The position numbers and the translations under genes are program-made. A stretch of DNA of 64,000 nt from an uncultured Alphaproteobacteria bacterium (GTDB taxonomy: Bacteria > Pseudomonadota > Alphaproteobacteria > HIMB59 > GCA-002718135): positions 110,968 through 174,967 of the forward strand of contig CACMRK010000002.1 of NCBI GenBank assembly GCA_902616075.1, in the 5' to 3' direction. Below are positions 47,485 to 55,722 of this stretch, piece by piece. The notes under the pieces are model-generated. The model did not search any database. It saw nothing but the letters and a program-made list of their open reading frames with translations, and was not told where the DNA came from. Position 1 is the first letter of the stretch, and every line of letters begins with the position of its first letter.

Positions 47485-48098
47485 TGACTGATTTTTCTAT
47501 AGAGAAATCAATTAATGGACCTGTAATTGGTTTAGATGAAGTAGGTAGAGGTCCATTGGCAGGCCCAGTGGTGAGTTGTGGATGTTATTTTTCTAATTAT
47601 GATGATTTAGAATCAGAAATACCTATAACTGATTCAAAGAAACATACAGCAAAACAAAGAGAAAAATTATTTTTATTTTTTAAAAAATTACAAAAAGAAA
47701 AAAAACTTCAATACTACTTAGGGTATGCGAGTGTCGAAGAAATAGATAGAATTAATATTTTGGAAGCAACAAAATTATCGATGAAAAGAGTAATAGATAA
47801 ATTTAATTTTGAAAATCCACATCTTATTATTGATGGAAACTTTTCATTAAATTATCAAAATGAAAAATCTATAATAGGTGGCGATAAAAAATCTTTGTCG
47901 ATCGCAAGTGCATCTATTATTGCAAAAGTTCACCGTGATCGACTGATGAGTATACTTGATAGCAAGTTTACATTGTATAATTGGAAAAAAAATGCAGGTT
48001 ATGGAACTAAAAAACATATTGATGCAATAAAAAAACACGGTGTAACTCAATTTCACAGAAAATCGTTTGAACCAATTAAATCTTTATTAAAAAAATAA
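47484..48098 (+). CDS. rnhB: ribonuclease HII
   Basis: 204 residues from a GTG start that shares a base with the moaB stop. VIGLDEVGRGPLAGPVVS near 14-31 gives the first two acidic catalytic residues; TDSKKHTAKQRE near 50, LIIDGNFSLNY near 113, and SIIAKVHRDRLM near 143 follow with the remaining Asp. It cleaves RNA in RNA-DNA hybrids. Followed by the candidate small RNA and terminator. Confidence 0.95.
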   Translation: MTDFSIEKSINGPVIGLDEVGRGPLAGPVVSCGCYFSNYDDLESEIPITDSKKHTAKQREKLFLFFKKLQKEKKLQYYLGYASVEEIDRINILEATKLSMKRVIDKFNFENPHLIIDGNFSLNYQNEKSIIGGDKKSLSIASASIIAKVHRDRLMSILDSKFTLYNWKKNAGYGTKKHIDAIKKHGVTQFHRKSFEPIKSLLKK

Positions 48099-48182
48099 AT
48101 TACCCAAATTTATCCATGCAAAGAATGCATACCAAATATTATTTTATTATGCTTCAAAAAGATGCGACAAACACTAAATAAG

Positions 48183-48246
48183 TATTATGTTTCATCATTC
48201 CTCCCATTTGATGAACTATTCCAGGGGTCTTCGGACCCCTTTTTTT
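48183..48246 (+). ncRNA. candidate small regulatory RNA with anti-Shine-Dalgarno loop (5' end unknown)
   Basis: In the 252-bp gap between rnhB and ccrM a 7-bp stem (48191-48197 TTCATCA with 48209-48215) exposes an 11-base loop TTCCTCCCATT containing CCTCCC, complementary to ribosome-binding sites. Eight bases later comes a strong intrinsic terminator. The anti-SD hairpin plus terminator resembles alphaproteobacterial AbcR/alpha-r15-type sRNAs in layout. No convincing promoter was found, so it may be processed from the rnhB 3' UTR or start anywhere from about 48100. Inference from structure only. Confidence 0.5.
48223..48246 (+). terminator. rho-independent terminator with TTCG tetraloop
   Basis: Stem AGGGGTC (48223-48229) and GACCCCT (48234-48240) with a C(TTCG)G loop, an especially stable RNA tetraloop, directly followed by a run of T (48240-48246). 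Unusually GC-rich for this genome. It ends the moaB-rnhB group and/or the small RNA and insulates ccrM. Confidence 0.92.
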
Positions 48247-48284
48247 ATGTTTTTAGCCAAATTTTAAGGTTATCCCTACCAAAA

Positions 48285-48338
48285 GATTCCCCCTGTTGAT
48301 AACTCAATTGACCTGATTCCATATCTGCTTAAAGATTC
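48285..48338 (+). promoter_or_regulatory. ccrM leader with three GANTC methylation sites and predicted promoter
   Basis: GATTC occurs at 48285-48289, 48315-48319 and 48334-48338, ahead of the ccrM ATG at 48351. TTGACC (48308-48313), a 16-base spacer and TAAAGA (48330-48335) form a plausible promoter. The second GATTC lies in its spacer and the third overlaps its -10, so methylation state could modulate transcription, as described for Caulobacter ccrM. The predicted leader is only about 10 nt. Promoter call tentative; the sites are read directly. Confidence 0.55.
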
Positions 48339-48350
48339 TTTTTATCAATT

Positions 48351-49421
48351 ATGAAGAAAAATCAAATTATTTTAGGTGATTCCATTAAGGAAATGAAAAA
48401 ACTAAAAGATCATTCGGTTGATCTTATTTTTGCTGATCCACCCTATAATCTTCAATTAAAGGATACATTATACAGACCTGATCAAACAACAGTCGAAGCT
48501 GTTACACAAGATTGGGATAAATTTAATACATACAAAGAATATGATCAATTTACCAATGCATGGCTGAGTGAATGTAAACGTGTTTTAAAAAAAGGTGGGG
48601 CACTTTGGGTGATAGGAAGTTATCATAATATTTTACGTGTTGGTTCTACAATACAAAATGAAGGTTTATGGATTTTAAATGATATTATTTGGCATAAAAC
48701 AAATCCCATGCCAAACTTTCGTGGTACACGTTTTACAAATGCGCATGAGACACTGTTATGGTGCACAACGTCAAGAGAAGCAAAATACACATTTAATTAT
48801 CAAAATCTCAAAGAACTAAATGAAGGAAAACAAATGCGGAGTGACTGGTATATTCCTATTTGTTCAGGGAAAGAAAGATTACGTAAAGATAACAATCAAC
48901 GATCACACCCAACACAAAAACCAGAAGCTCTACTCTACCGAATTCTATTAGCATCAACAAACAAAGGTGATCTTGTTCTTGATCCTTTTTCAGGAAGTGG
49001 GACAACAGCTGTTGTTGCAAAAAAATTACAACGTAACTTTATTGGTATAGAAAAAGATAAGGACTACGTTAAACTATCAAAAGAACGATTAAAGAAAACC
49101 AAAGTATTGAAAGAAGAAGTTATCACTATTGCAAAGAGCAGAAAAGAATTACCAAAAGTACCTTTTGGTGAATTAGTCGAGCAAGGAATTATTCCACCAG
49201 GTGCTGTATTAACTGATAAAAAAGAACGCTTTAAAGCAACTGTTAGTATTGATGGAACACTTAAAATAAAAGATTTAACAGGCTCTATTCATCAAATGGG
49301 AGCAAAGATACAAGGACTCCCAAGTTGTAATGGATGGGATTTTTGGCATGTAAAAGATAAGTCTAAATCAATCCTACTAGATGAAATACGATCTAATTAC
49401 CGCAAAGATAAACTGAATTAG
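48351..49421 (+). CDS. ccrM: CcrM-type GANTC adenine-N6 DNA methyltransferase
   Basis: 356 residues. Beta-class order: motif IV DPPYNL at 29-34 first, and motif [21 protein letters not shown] after the target-recognition part (near 207). The C-terminal domain (about 265-356) has [18 protein letters not shown] and [14 protein letters not shown], the hallmark of CcrM that distinguishes it from HinfI-type enzymes. It methylates the A in GANTC and couples transcription to the cell cycle. No restriction endonuclease is adjacent. Its leader carries three of its own target sites. Confidence 0.96.
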   Translation: MKKNQIILGDSIKEMKKLKDHSVDLIFADPPYNLQLKDTLYRPDQTTVEAVTQDWDKFNTYKEYDQFTNAWLSECKRVLKKGGALWVIGSYHNILRVGSTIQNEGLWILNDIIWHKTNPMPNFRGTRFTNAHETLLWCTTSREAKYTFNYQNLKELNEGKQMRSDWYIPICSGKERLRKDNNQRSHPTQKPEALLYRILLASTNKGDLVLDPFSGSGTTAVVAKKLQRNFIGIEKDKDYVKLSKERLKKTKVLKEEVITIAKSRKELPKVPFGELVEQGIIPPGAVLTDKKERFKATVSIDGTLKIKDLTGSIHQMGAKIQGLPSCNGWDFWHVKDKSKSILLDEIRSNYRKDKLN

Positions 49422-49426
49422 TATAT

Positions 49427-51913
49427 TTAAAAATTGTACGTCAGCATTAATTCCGCTTCTTGATTTGGATTAGCACTGAAAGACTCACTGGCATTAAACC
49501 CTACATCAAAACCATATATATTTTTTGATATACCAAGTTTAACCTCTTCATTTTCATCACCGGTTAATGACAGACTATATTGTGTCTCACGATTTGAAAT
49601 AAAGTTAATAGCAAAGTCTATAGTATCTCTTCGTTCACTCCTGTTACCTTGAACTCTACTATAACTGGAATTAATATTTAAATAATCTCCAGCGGTATAT
49701 GTCAATCCAATCATGGAGCTGATTAAATGATCTGAATTAGCTTCTTGCGTATAAGTATAAATTGTTGAAGTGTCTGTTACATAATTGATCTTGGCATGAG
49801 ATTTGTTACTAAAATCAGTAATAACTTTAAGCGATCCAAATGGTTGAAATTTATTTTCATTAAACTGAATATTATCGCTAACTTCAAAACCAAATGATGC
49901 TAATCCACTCTCAATTCTCTGACTTGCATAATTTAAAGCGTTTATTCCACTCTCCTTGTATTCATCAAGTTTAGTATAACCTAAATCAAGACGTCCAATT
50001 GGAGTTATATTAAAATCACCGCGGTCAATTGTTTTACCATAATTGATGGAACCAAATATTTGTGTTCCATCCCGCGTACCAGTTAATACACTAGAATTAT
50101 GGACTCTTTTCAAATCACTTTCTATTAACCCTATGCCTAACAATGTTTCGATAAAATTATTATTATCAAGTGGCTTTGTTCGGTAAACCGAGAAATTTAT
50201 ATTTTCACTATCAACACTTGTTCCATTTGTTCCAATATCCGTATCGCTTTGACCATACTGAATAGCAAAACCAAGAAAATCACTATCACTTAATTTTTTA
50301 TCAAACCCTAATGCCACTGCTTGACCTTCAGTTTCTTGTGATGATGAATTTATACTATCACCAATTTTTGATACATAAGCTGACCCAGATGTCCATACAG
50401 ACCAATTAGTAGGCATGATGGAGTTTGTATTTTTTTCTATATTATCATTTGTTAATGAGGTGAGAATTGTATTACCAAGATCTATTTGTAAGCCTTGGCT
50501 CGATAAAGAATCACTTAATCTATTTTGTCTTAAAAATCGTAAACGATTTGAGACAGTATCAATAGACTGGCTAATATAGTTTTTTGCCAATTCACTTTGT
50601 GCATCTATGGAGCCTATAACATCTTTAATTGTTGTTGGATCCAACCTATCATCGCTAACAGTAAAACTTAAAGCCGTTGTTGACGTTATACCTGCATAAG
50701 AAGCATCACTTCCATCATCAAAAGCTGTTGGATCAATTAAAACATAATATTCAACATTATATTCAAAATCTGAGCTGGGATTAATTGTTATCGCTGTTGT
50801 TCCAGTACCAGTTACTTGACTACTGGTGACATCTATTGTTTCAACAAGAGAATTATCAGATGTTTTATAAATTTCTATATTACCACTTTCTACATCCATC
50901 TTTTCACTAAAGGTTAGAACTATATTAGCATCTATTGAAACACCTGTAGCGTTATCCGCTGGTGAAGAAGAGCTTAGAGTCGGAACTGCTAAATTATAAG
51001 CTGCATTATTTAAGGTATATTCATTAACTTCATCATTACTACCACCAGTTTTATCGCCATCAGTTCCCGTAATAAATACTTTACTACCATCATCATTAAA
51101 AGCTATACCTTCAGGTTGCACTTCCTCATCCGCTACACTATATTCATCAACGAGAGTTGCACTAGAAATATCAAAACCTGTTGTTAAACTATATTCATAA
51201 ATCTTTCGTTCGATTCTATTCAAAACAAATAATGTAGTTCCATCACTACTGAATGCCAACGATGATGCGCCAGAAGTTACAGTTAAACTATCCACATATG
51301 TTACTGTTGATGATAAATCAAATGCAGTTTCAACAGTGTATTCATCGATTTCATCGCCATCCTCAATAAACAACTTTGTACCAGTAGAATCGAATTCTAT
51401 TGCCAAAAAATTTCCAGACTCGTCAGGATCAAAAGTATTAAGGTGAGTTGCCGATGATATTTCATAGGGTACGGTAAGCCTATATGTTATTACACCATGT
51501 TGGTTTACCGAAAGATACATTCTATCGCCGTCTTCATTAAATCTTATATCATGAATTCTTGTACCTCCTCCATTTGTTGAAAATTTTAAATCTGTTATAA
51601 CAGTCGTAGTAGCCTCACCATCATCTGTATCTCTTATTTGTTTTTCAAAGCTTTTTGTTGATACGTCATATGAAGTAGTTAAATCATATTGAACTACAAC
51701 ATTTTTAAAGCCTGGGTCGGTACCAACAATATACATTTTATCACCATCATCATCGAATGTTATCCCGTAAGATAAACTAAATTCAGTATGAGTTGCTGCA
51801 GCATCCTCATGATTTATATCTGCTTTAAGAGAATTGATAAAAATACAATTGAAAAATAAAAAAATTAAAAGATAGATTAAATATTTTTTTATTTTGACCA
51901 AACTTACAAACAT
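49427..51913 (-). CDS. autotransporter with beta-propeller and Big_5-like passenger
   Basis: 828 residues. Signal peptide (about 1-31), then five propeller-like repeats with F-x-x-DG-x-K/R-x-F/Y motifs (MYIVGTD, MYLSVNQ, LFIEDGD, LFVLNRI, VFITGTDGD) alternating with YEISSAT/FDISSAT segments, about 35-330. A Big_5/SWM-type Ig domain (SSPADNATGVSIDANIVLTF, about 335-425), a helical linker, and a C-terminal 12-strand-type autotransporter barrel (about 530-828) ending in an aromatic residue (LMLTYNF). A surface-exposed protein, likely adhesive. The ligand is unknown. It is convergent with ccrM, 5 bp apart. Confidence 0.83.
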   Translation of the reverse strand: MFVSLVKIKKYLIYLLIFLFFNCIFINSLKADINHEDAAATHTEFSLSYGITFDDDGDKMYIVGTDPGFKNVVVQYDLTTSYDVSTKSFEKQIRDTDDGEATTTVITDLKFSTNGGGTRIHDIRFNEDGDRMYLSVNQHGVITYRLTVPYEISSATHLNTFDPDESGNFLAIEFDSTGTKLFIEDGDEIDEYTVETAFDLSSTVTYVDSLTVTSGASSLAFSSDGTTLFVLNRIERKIYEYSLTTGFDISSATLVDEYSVADEEVQPEGIAFNDDGSKVFITGTDGDKTGGSNDEVNEYTLNNAAYNLAVPTLSSSSPADNATGVSIDANIVLTFSEKMDVESGNIEIYKTSDNSLVETIDVTSSQVTGTGTTAITINPSSDFEYNVEYYVLIDPTAFDDGSDASYAGITSTTALSFTVSDDRLDPTTIKDVIGSIDAQSELAKNYISQSIDTVSNRLRFLRQNRLSDSLSSQGLQIDLGNTILTSLTNDNIEKNTNSIMPTNWSVWTSGSAYVSKIGDSINSSSQETEGQAVALGFDKKLSDSDFLGFAIQYGQSDTDIGTNGTSVDSENINFSVYRTKPLDNNNFIETLLGIGLIESDLKRVHNSSVLTGTRDGTQIFGSINYGKTIDRGDFNITPIGRLDLGYTKLDEYKESGINALNYASQRIESGLASFGFEVSDNIQFNENKFQPFGSLKVITDFSNKSHAKINYVTDTSTIYTYTQEANSDHLISSMIGLTYTAGDYLNINSSYSRVQGNRSERRDTIDFAINFISNRETQYSLSLTGDENEEVKLGISKNIYGFDVGFNASESFSANPNQEAELMLTYNF

Positions 51914-51948
51914 AAAACTTTTAATAAAATTTGGCCTTTTTTATTTTA

Positions 51949-51974
51949 AAATAGGGCTAGTGGCCGACCTATTT
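51949..51974 (-). terminator. possible terminator after the MATE gene
   Basis: A 7-bp stem (51949-51955 with 51968-51974) with a 12-base loop lies in the 107-bp gap downstream of the MATE gene. The stem is AT-rich and is followed on the minus strand by TTTTAAAATAAAAAAGG, not a clean T-run, so this is weak. The autotransporter promoter must lie in the same gap, but no clear boxes were identified. Confidence 0.3.
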
Positions 51975-52020
51975 GAAAAACTCTGTGTCTTTTTACGTAT
52001 TTTTCGAAAATTTAATAGAA

Positions 52021-53337
52021 TTATTCTTGGATGCGGCCATAAATTCTAGGCATGTAGACAAACAAAGTGAGTGCTCTTGCAATAAAGAAAAGGCAGAGAG
52101 ATAACCACAATCCTGTATTCCCAAAACTTGCTATTAAAAAGAAAGAGACAACAATATAGATGGCGACAGAGACGATCATGGCATTTCGAAGTTCTGTTGT
52201 TTGCGAAGCGCCAACAAAGATACCATCAAATTGAAAACAAAAAGAAGCGGCAAAAGGAATAATGATTACCCAATAAGAAAAGTTAAAACTAATTTCTCGA
52301 ATGTCAGGTAAATCTGTCATCGTAATGATGAAATAATTTTTACTAAAGAAAAAGATTACACATATTACTAAGCCAGTTGCTGTACTTAAGATAAAGGAAT
52401 TTTTTATGACATCTCTTAATAGTTGTTTATTTTTTGATCCAATAGAATACCCAACAATACCCTCTGTAGAGAAAGCATAAGCATCAAGAACATAAGCTGA
52501 TAACATTATAAAATTTAGCAAAATGGTATTTGCTGCTACTGTTTCTTCACTGATAGAATTACCAAGATAGGTAAAATATAAAAAGGCAAAAGCAAGAAGA
52601 AGAGATCGGATAAATATATTAAGATTAATATTAAAAATATTTTTTACTTTACTAAGATTAAAAATTTTTTTTGAATTAAATTCTAATTTGGTCATCATGC
52701 TTAGAGCATAGAACGTATAGAATAAAAAGATTATTGTTGTCAGCGTTGAAGCTATGAGTGTTCCTAAGGCAACACCTAAAACATTTAAATTAAAATATAA
52801 AACAAAGACTAAACTTAAAATTATATTTGCAAGAGAATAAAATCCTACAATGAGACTTGATGTTTTTGTTTTTTGTAAACCAATAAACAATCCTGTTATC
52901 ACAAAAATCGTTAGCTCACCAAAAGAAGAGTAAATACGAAAAGTAAAATAATCTTTAAAATAAAGTTTTGTTTCCTTCGATAAATCAAAAATAGATAAGG
53001 AAATATTATATATGTATGTTTGAAGAATAACCAACAAGAGGGAAATAATAATGACAAAAGCAATATTACGTAAAAAAATATTTACGATTTCTTCATAATC
53101 TTTTGATCCATCTGCTTGTGCGATCATTCCAACCGTACCCGATCGTAAAAAACCAAAACTCCCATAAAGAATGGAAAAGACACTTGCCGCAATACTGGTA
53201 GCAACCAAGTAACTAGCATTATCAAGATTACCCATTAAACCCGTATCAACAATAGCCACAAAAGGAATGACTAAATTTGCAAAAAAAATAGGGATAGATA
53301 ATTTAAAAATATTTTGGATGGATGATTTTGAAGACAT
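52021..53337 (-). CDS. MATE-family multidrug/cation efflux transporter (DinF-like)
   Basis: 438 residues with about twelve membrane helices in two halves. The N-terminal LSIPIFFANLVIPFVAIVDTGLMG and SILYGSFGFLRSGTVGMIAQADG match the DinF branch, where the R-x-G-T segment is typical. It exports drugs or metabolites in exchange for Na+ or H+. It stands alone, with a 119-bp divergent spacer to the GNAT-like gene. Confidence 0.9.
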   Translation of the reverse strand: MSSKSSIQNIFKLSIPIFFANLVIPFVAIVDTGLMGNLDNASYLVATSIAASVFSILYGSFGFLRSGTVGMIAQADGSKDYEEIVNIFLRNIAFVIIISLLLVILQTYIYNISLSIFDLSKETKLYFKDYFTFRIYSSFGELTIFVITGLFIGLQKTKTSSLIVGFYSLANIILSLVFVLYFNLNVLGVALGTLIASTLTTIIFLFYTFYALSMMTKLEFNSKKIFNLSKVKNIFNINLNIFIRSLLLAFAFLYFTYLGNSISEETVAANTILLNFIMLSAYVLDAYAFSTEGIVGYSIGSKNKQLLRDVIKNSFILSTATGLVICVIFFFSKNYFIITMTDLPDIREISFNFSYWVIIIPFAASFCFQFDGIFVGASQTTELRNAMIVSVAIYIVVSFFLIASFGNTGLWLSLCLFFIARALTLFVYMPRIYGRIQE

Positions 53338-53456
53338 TTTTAGTTTAGCAAGAATTTATATTAGTAAAATTTGATAATAAGTAATTAAGGCTGCTTTCTT
53401 ATCAAAATATTCACTATCTTTATTTATCAAATCTTATAAAGCATTACATACTTTAA

Positions 53457-53936
53457 ATGAAAATTGGCAGATACAAATACGAGTTTGATTTCTTTAGTTG
53501 GATCAAAAAAACTGAACTAGTTGAACTAGATGGTGTTAATCCATCTGATGATCCAGTGCGCCCAGAACTTGATAATGACTTTCGTACGTCAAAAGGAAGA
53601 AAAATTTTTGGGCTCAAATATAAGGATGATATTGAAGGTATTGCCTGCTTTGCCTTTACAAATGAAATACCCGCAACAATTAAAGAAATGGATTTGATGA
53701 GTGTTGAAGAAGATCAAGCAACTATACCAATTGCCTATACTTTATGGTCTTTTAAAAAAGGTGCAGGTAAAAAAATTATGAAAGAGCTTCAAAAATATAT
53801 TAAATCAAAAGAGCAGTTTGAAAGTATTATTACTATTTCCCCTCTAACTCCTGTTGCTACTCATTATCATATTCGAAATGGCGCAAGGTTAATTAAGATT
53901 AACCCAACAACACAGAACTTTGAATATAAAATTTAA
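53457..53936 (+). CDS. GNAT-like protein, possible acetyltransferase
   Basis: 159 residues. IGLKYKDDIEGIACFAFT-like beta strands in the middle, then IPIAYTLWSFKKGAGKKIMKEL near 107-128, which resembles GNAT motif A (acetyl-CoA pyrophosphate loop, here KKGAGKK), and HYHIRNGARLIKI near 137, reminiscent of the C-terminal FY-x-x-x-GF segment. The loop deviates from the usual Q/RxxGxG/A. I would call it GNAT-like with moderate confidence; the substrate is unknown. No signal peptide. It ends 5 bp from the convergent secreted-protein gene. Confidence 0.5.
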   Translation: MKIGRYKYEFDFFSWIKKTELVELDGVNPSDDPVRPELDNDFRTSKGRKIFGLKYKDDIEGIACFAFTNEIPATIKEMDLMSVEEDQATIPIAYTLWSFKKGAGKKIMKELQKYIKSKEQFESIITISPLTPVATHYHIRNGARLIKINPTTQNFEYKI

Positions 53937-53941
53937 GAATT

Positions 53942-54736
53942 TTATTCAGAAATAGTAGTTGTTGATTTTACATAATACGCATCAAGATAACAAGATCCAT
54001 CTGTCCACTCATCAGCATAAAGACTTGTGGATGTTCCAAATGCTATATCAATTTTAGGCGCTACTAATCCAACTGTATAACTAGATTCTAAATTATAAAT
54101 TTGGGTAAAAATATCAGTATTAACATCAGGGTTATCCATTGCTAACCCGTATTTGCCAGTTAAACTTGTTATATCTTTTGCATAATTAATTGTTTGATTT
54201 GATCCGCTATCACAAGCTGCATTTGCACAAATAGTTGTTCCACCTCCAGTTGTATCTGTCTGTAAATAAAATACATTTTCCTCTGCATTAGCAGCAGCAT
54301 CAGCTTCACTAGCTTCACATACTCCATACTGCAAGGACTTATATTTACCCGTCGTTGAATTATAAGTAGAATCAGACTCCGTTCTACACCAACAATTACT
54401 GTCTGCTTCTACATAACCTTTCATTGTAAATTCTCTCGATAAAGTTGGTTTAGCATGGGTAAAGGTAGTACCGATTGGAAGTCCAGAGGTTGAAACAAAC
54501 GATCCTACCTCTGATCCAGCTGTTACAGAAGCAACATCAAAAGTTTTATTTCCAGTTCCAACAATTGTAGCACCTGTGCAAGTTGTGTCAGTCTTACTAG
54601 CAAGTGGAGCTGCGGTACACAGTTCTATTTTTGTTAATGTAACTTTATAAACTGTTGCTTCACCAAGTTCTGCAAAAGCATGAAAAGAAAAATTAAGACA
54701 AAATAATAGTGAAATAACAGATATTATAATTTTCAT
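53942..54736 (-). CDS. Cys-rich secreted protein of unknown function
   Basis: 264 residues. Signal peptide (IIISVISLLFCLNFSFHAFA), then a Thr/Ser/Ala-rich mature part with eight Cys: ELCTAAP, TTCTGA, SNCWCRT, YGVCEAS, TICANAACDS and GSCYLD. SGLPIGTTFTHAKPTLSREF near 82 looks like an Ig-type beta strand pair. No enzyme motif was recognised. Composition suits a disulfide-stabilised surface or passenger-like domain. It overlaps the barrel gene upstream by 4 bp, so the two are translated together. Confidence 0.7.
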   Translation of the reverse strand: MKIIISVISLLFCLNFSFHAFAELGEATVYKVTLTKIELCTAAPLASKTDTTCTGATIVGTGNKTFDVASVTAGSEVGSFVSTSGLPIGTTFTHAKPTLSREFTMKGYVEADSNCWCRTESDSTYNSTTGKYKSLQYGVCEASEADAAANAEENVFYLQTDTTGGGTTICANAACDSGSNQTINYAKDITSLTGKYGLAMDNPDVNTDIFTQIYNLESSYTVGLVAPKIDIAFGTSTSLYADEWTDGSCYLDAYYVKSTTTISE

Positions 54737-55620
54737 TCGACTAACCTCGTTATTACTACACCTGTACCTTCTGACTCAATGGCTTGTTTGTTACTCCTTC
54801 TAACAATACTAAGTAGTTCCGTACTCATATCAAATTGAACAAATGCTCTTTCACTGACGAATTCTGTTGCAGCAGTTGGTGTTTCTCTTGGTGGATAAAT
54901 AAAAGTTATTTTTGCAAAGTTATCTGTTCCATTAATATTATTATCATCAAAACCTACTTCTGCTATCAAATTTGGTGTTAATGTCATTTCTAAACTAAGT
55001 GTTTCACCTGTAGAATCTTTTGAATTTTTTTCAGCTTCCCATCTATATGATTTACCAATTACATTTACCCATGGAATATATGGGACTTGACCAACAACAC
55101 TAATATCATAACCATCAAGTGTTCTTTCAGTATAGTCTCCAACAGTTTTACCTCCACTTATTGCAGAATAATAATTTGCTAAAGCATCAAAAGCAGATGA
55201 TCGAAGTTCTACCCCAACACTAGCTCTAGCATTTCCTTTTTCATCGTAATCAAAGAAAACATTTGCGCCTGTAATAGAAGTTTTACTATCTGATAACTTT
55301 CTATAACCAACTCCAATATTTCCAGCTAATCTACTATCACCTCTAATTTTGTGATCACTTAATTGTAATTGGATAAAGGTTGCATCAACACTATGATGTA
55401 TTGCTATTGGTCTTACAGTAACAATAGAAAATTCAGGTTTATAATCTTCACCCATATCAATTCGAACTTGTGTATCACCTTCACCATCTAATATATTTTC
55501 TACAGCTTCAGATAATCCATTAGTAAATCTATCAATTAATCCGTGCTTAACTTTTTGTTCATCTCCAGCAAATAAAGTTGAAGAAAATAAAAGGCAAAAA
55601 ATAAGAATTACTAATCGCAC
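54733..55620 (-). CDS. inverse-autotransporter (intimin/invasin-like) beta-barrel protein lacking a passenger
   Basis: 295 residues. Signal peptide (LVILIFCLLFSSTLFA), then an inverse-autotransporter beta domain (about 35-235): GLSEAVENILDGEGDTQVRI, NIGVGYRKLSDSKTSITGANVFFDYDEKGNARASVGVE in two pieces, then TERTLDGYDISVVGQVPYIPWV. The tail LLSIVRRSNKQAI is the conserved linker after the barrel. Normally a long Ig-like passenger follows; here the protein ends about 20 residues later. No LysM domain. Outer membrane; may display or secrete the downstream protein. Confidence 0.75.
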   Translation of the reverse strand: MRLVILIFCLLFSSTLFAGDEQKVKHGLIDRFTNGLSEAVENILDGEGDTQVRIDMGEDYKPEFSIVTVRPIAIHHSVDATFIQLQLSDHKIRGDSRLAGNIGVGYRKLSDSKTSITGANVFFDYDEKGNARASVGVELRSSAFDALANYYSAISGGKTVGDYTERTLDGYDISVVGQVPYIPWVNVIGKSYRWEAEKNSKDSTGETLSLEMTLTPNLIAEVGFDDNNINGTDNFAKITFIYPPRETPTAATEFVSERAFVQFDMSTELLSIVRRSNKQAIESEGTGVVITRLVE

Positions 55621-55722
55621 AATTATTTATATCTATATTTAAGAAAAAGATAAGGGCTATTTTTAATTAATAAAATTGCACTATTTACTTAACAAATCGA
55701 AGCAAAATAAATATTGTTGGAA

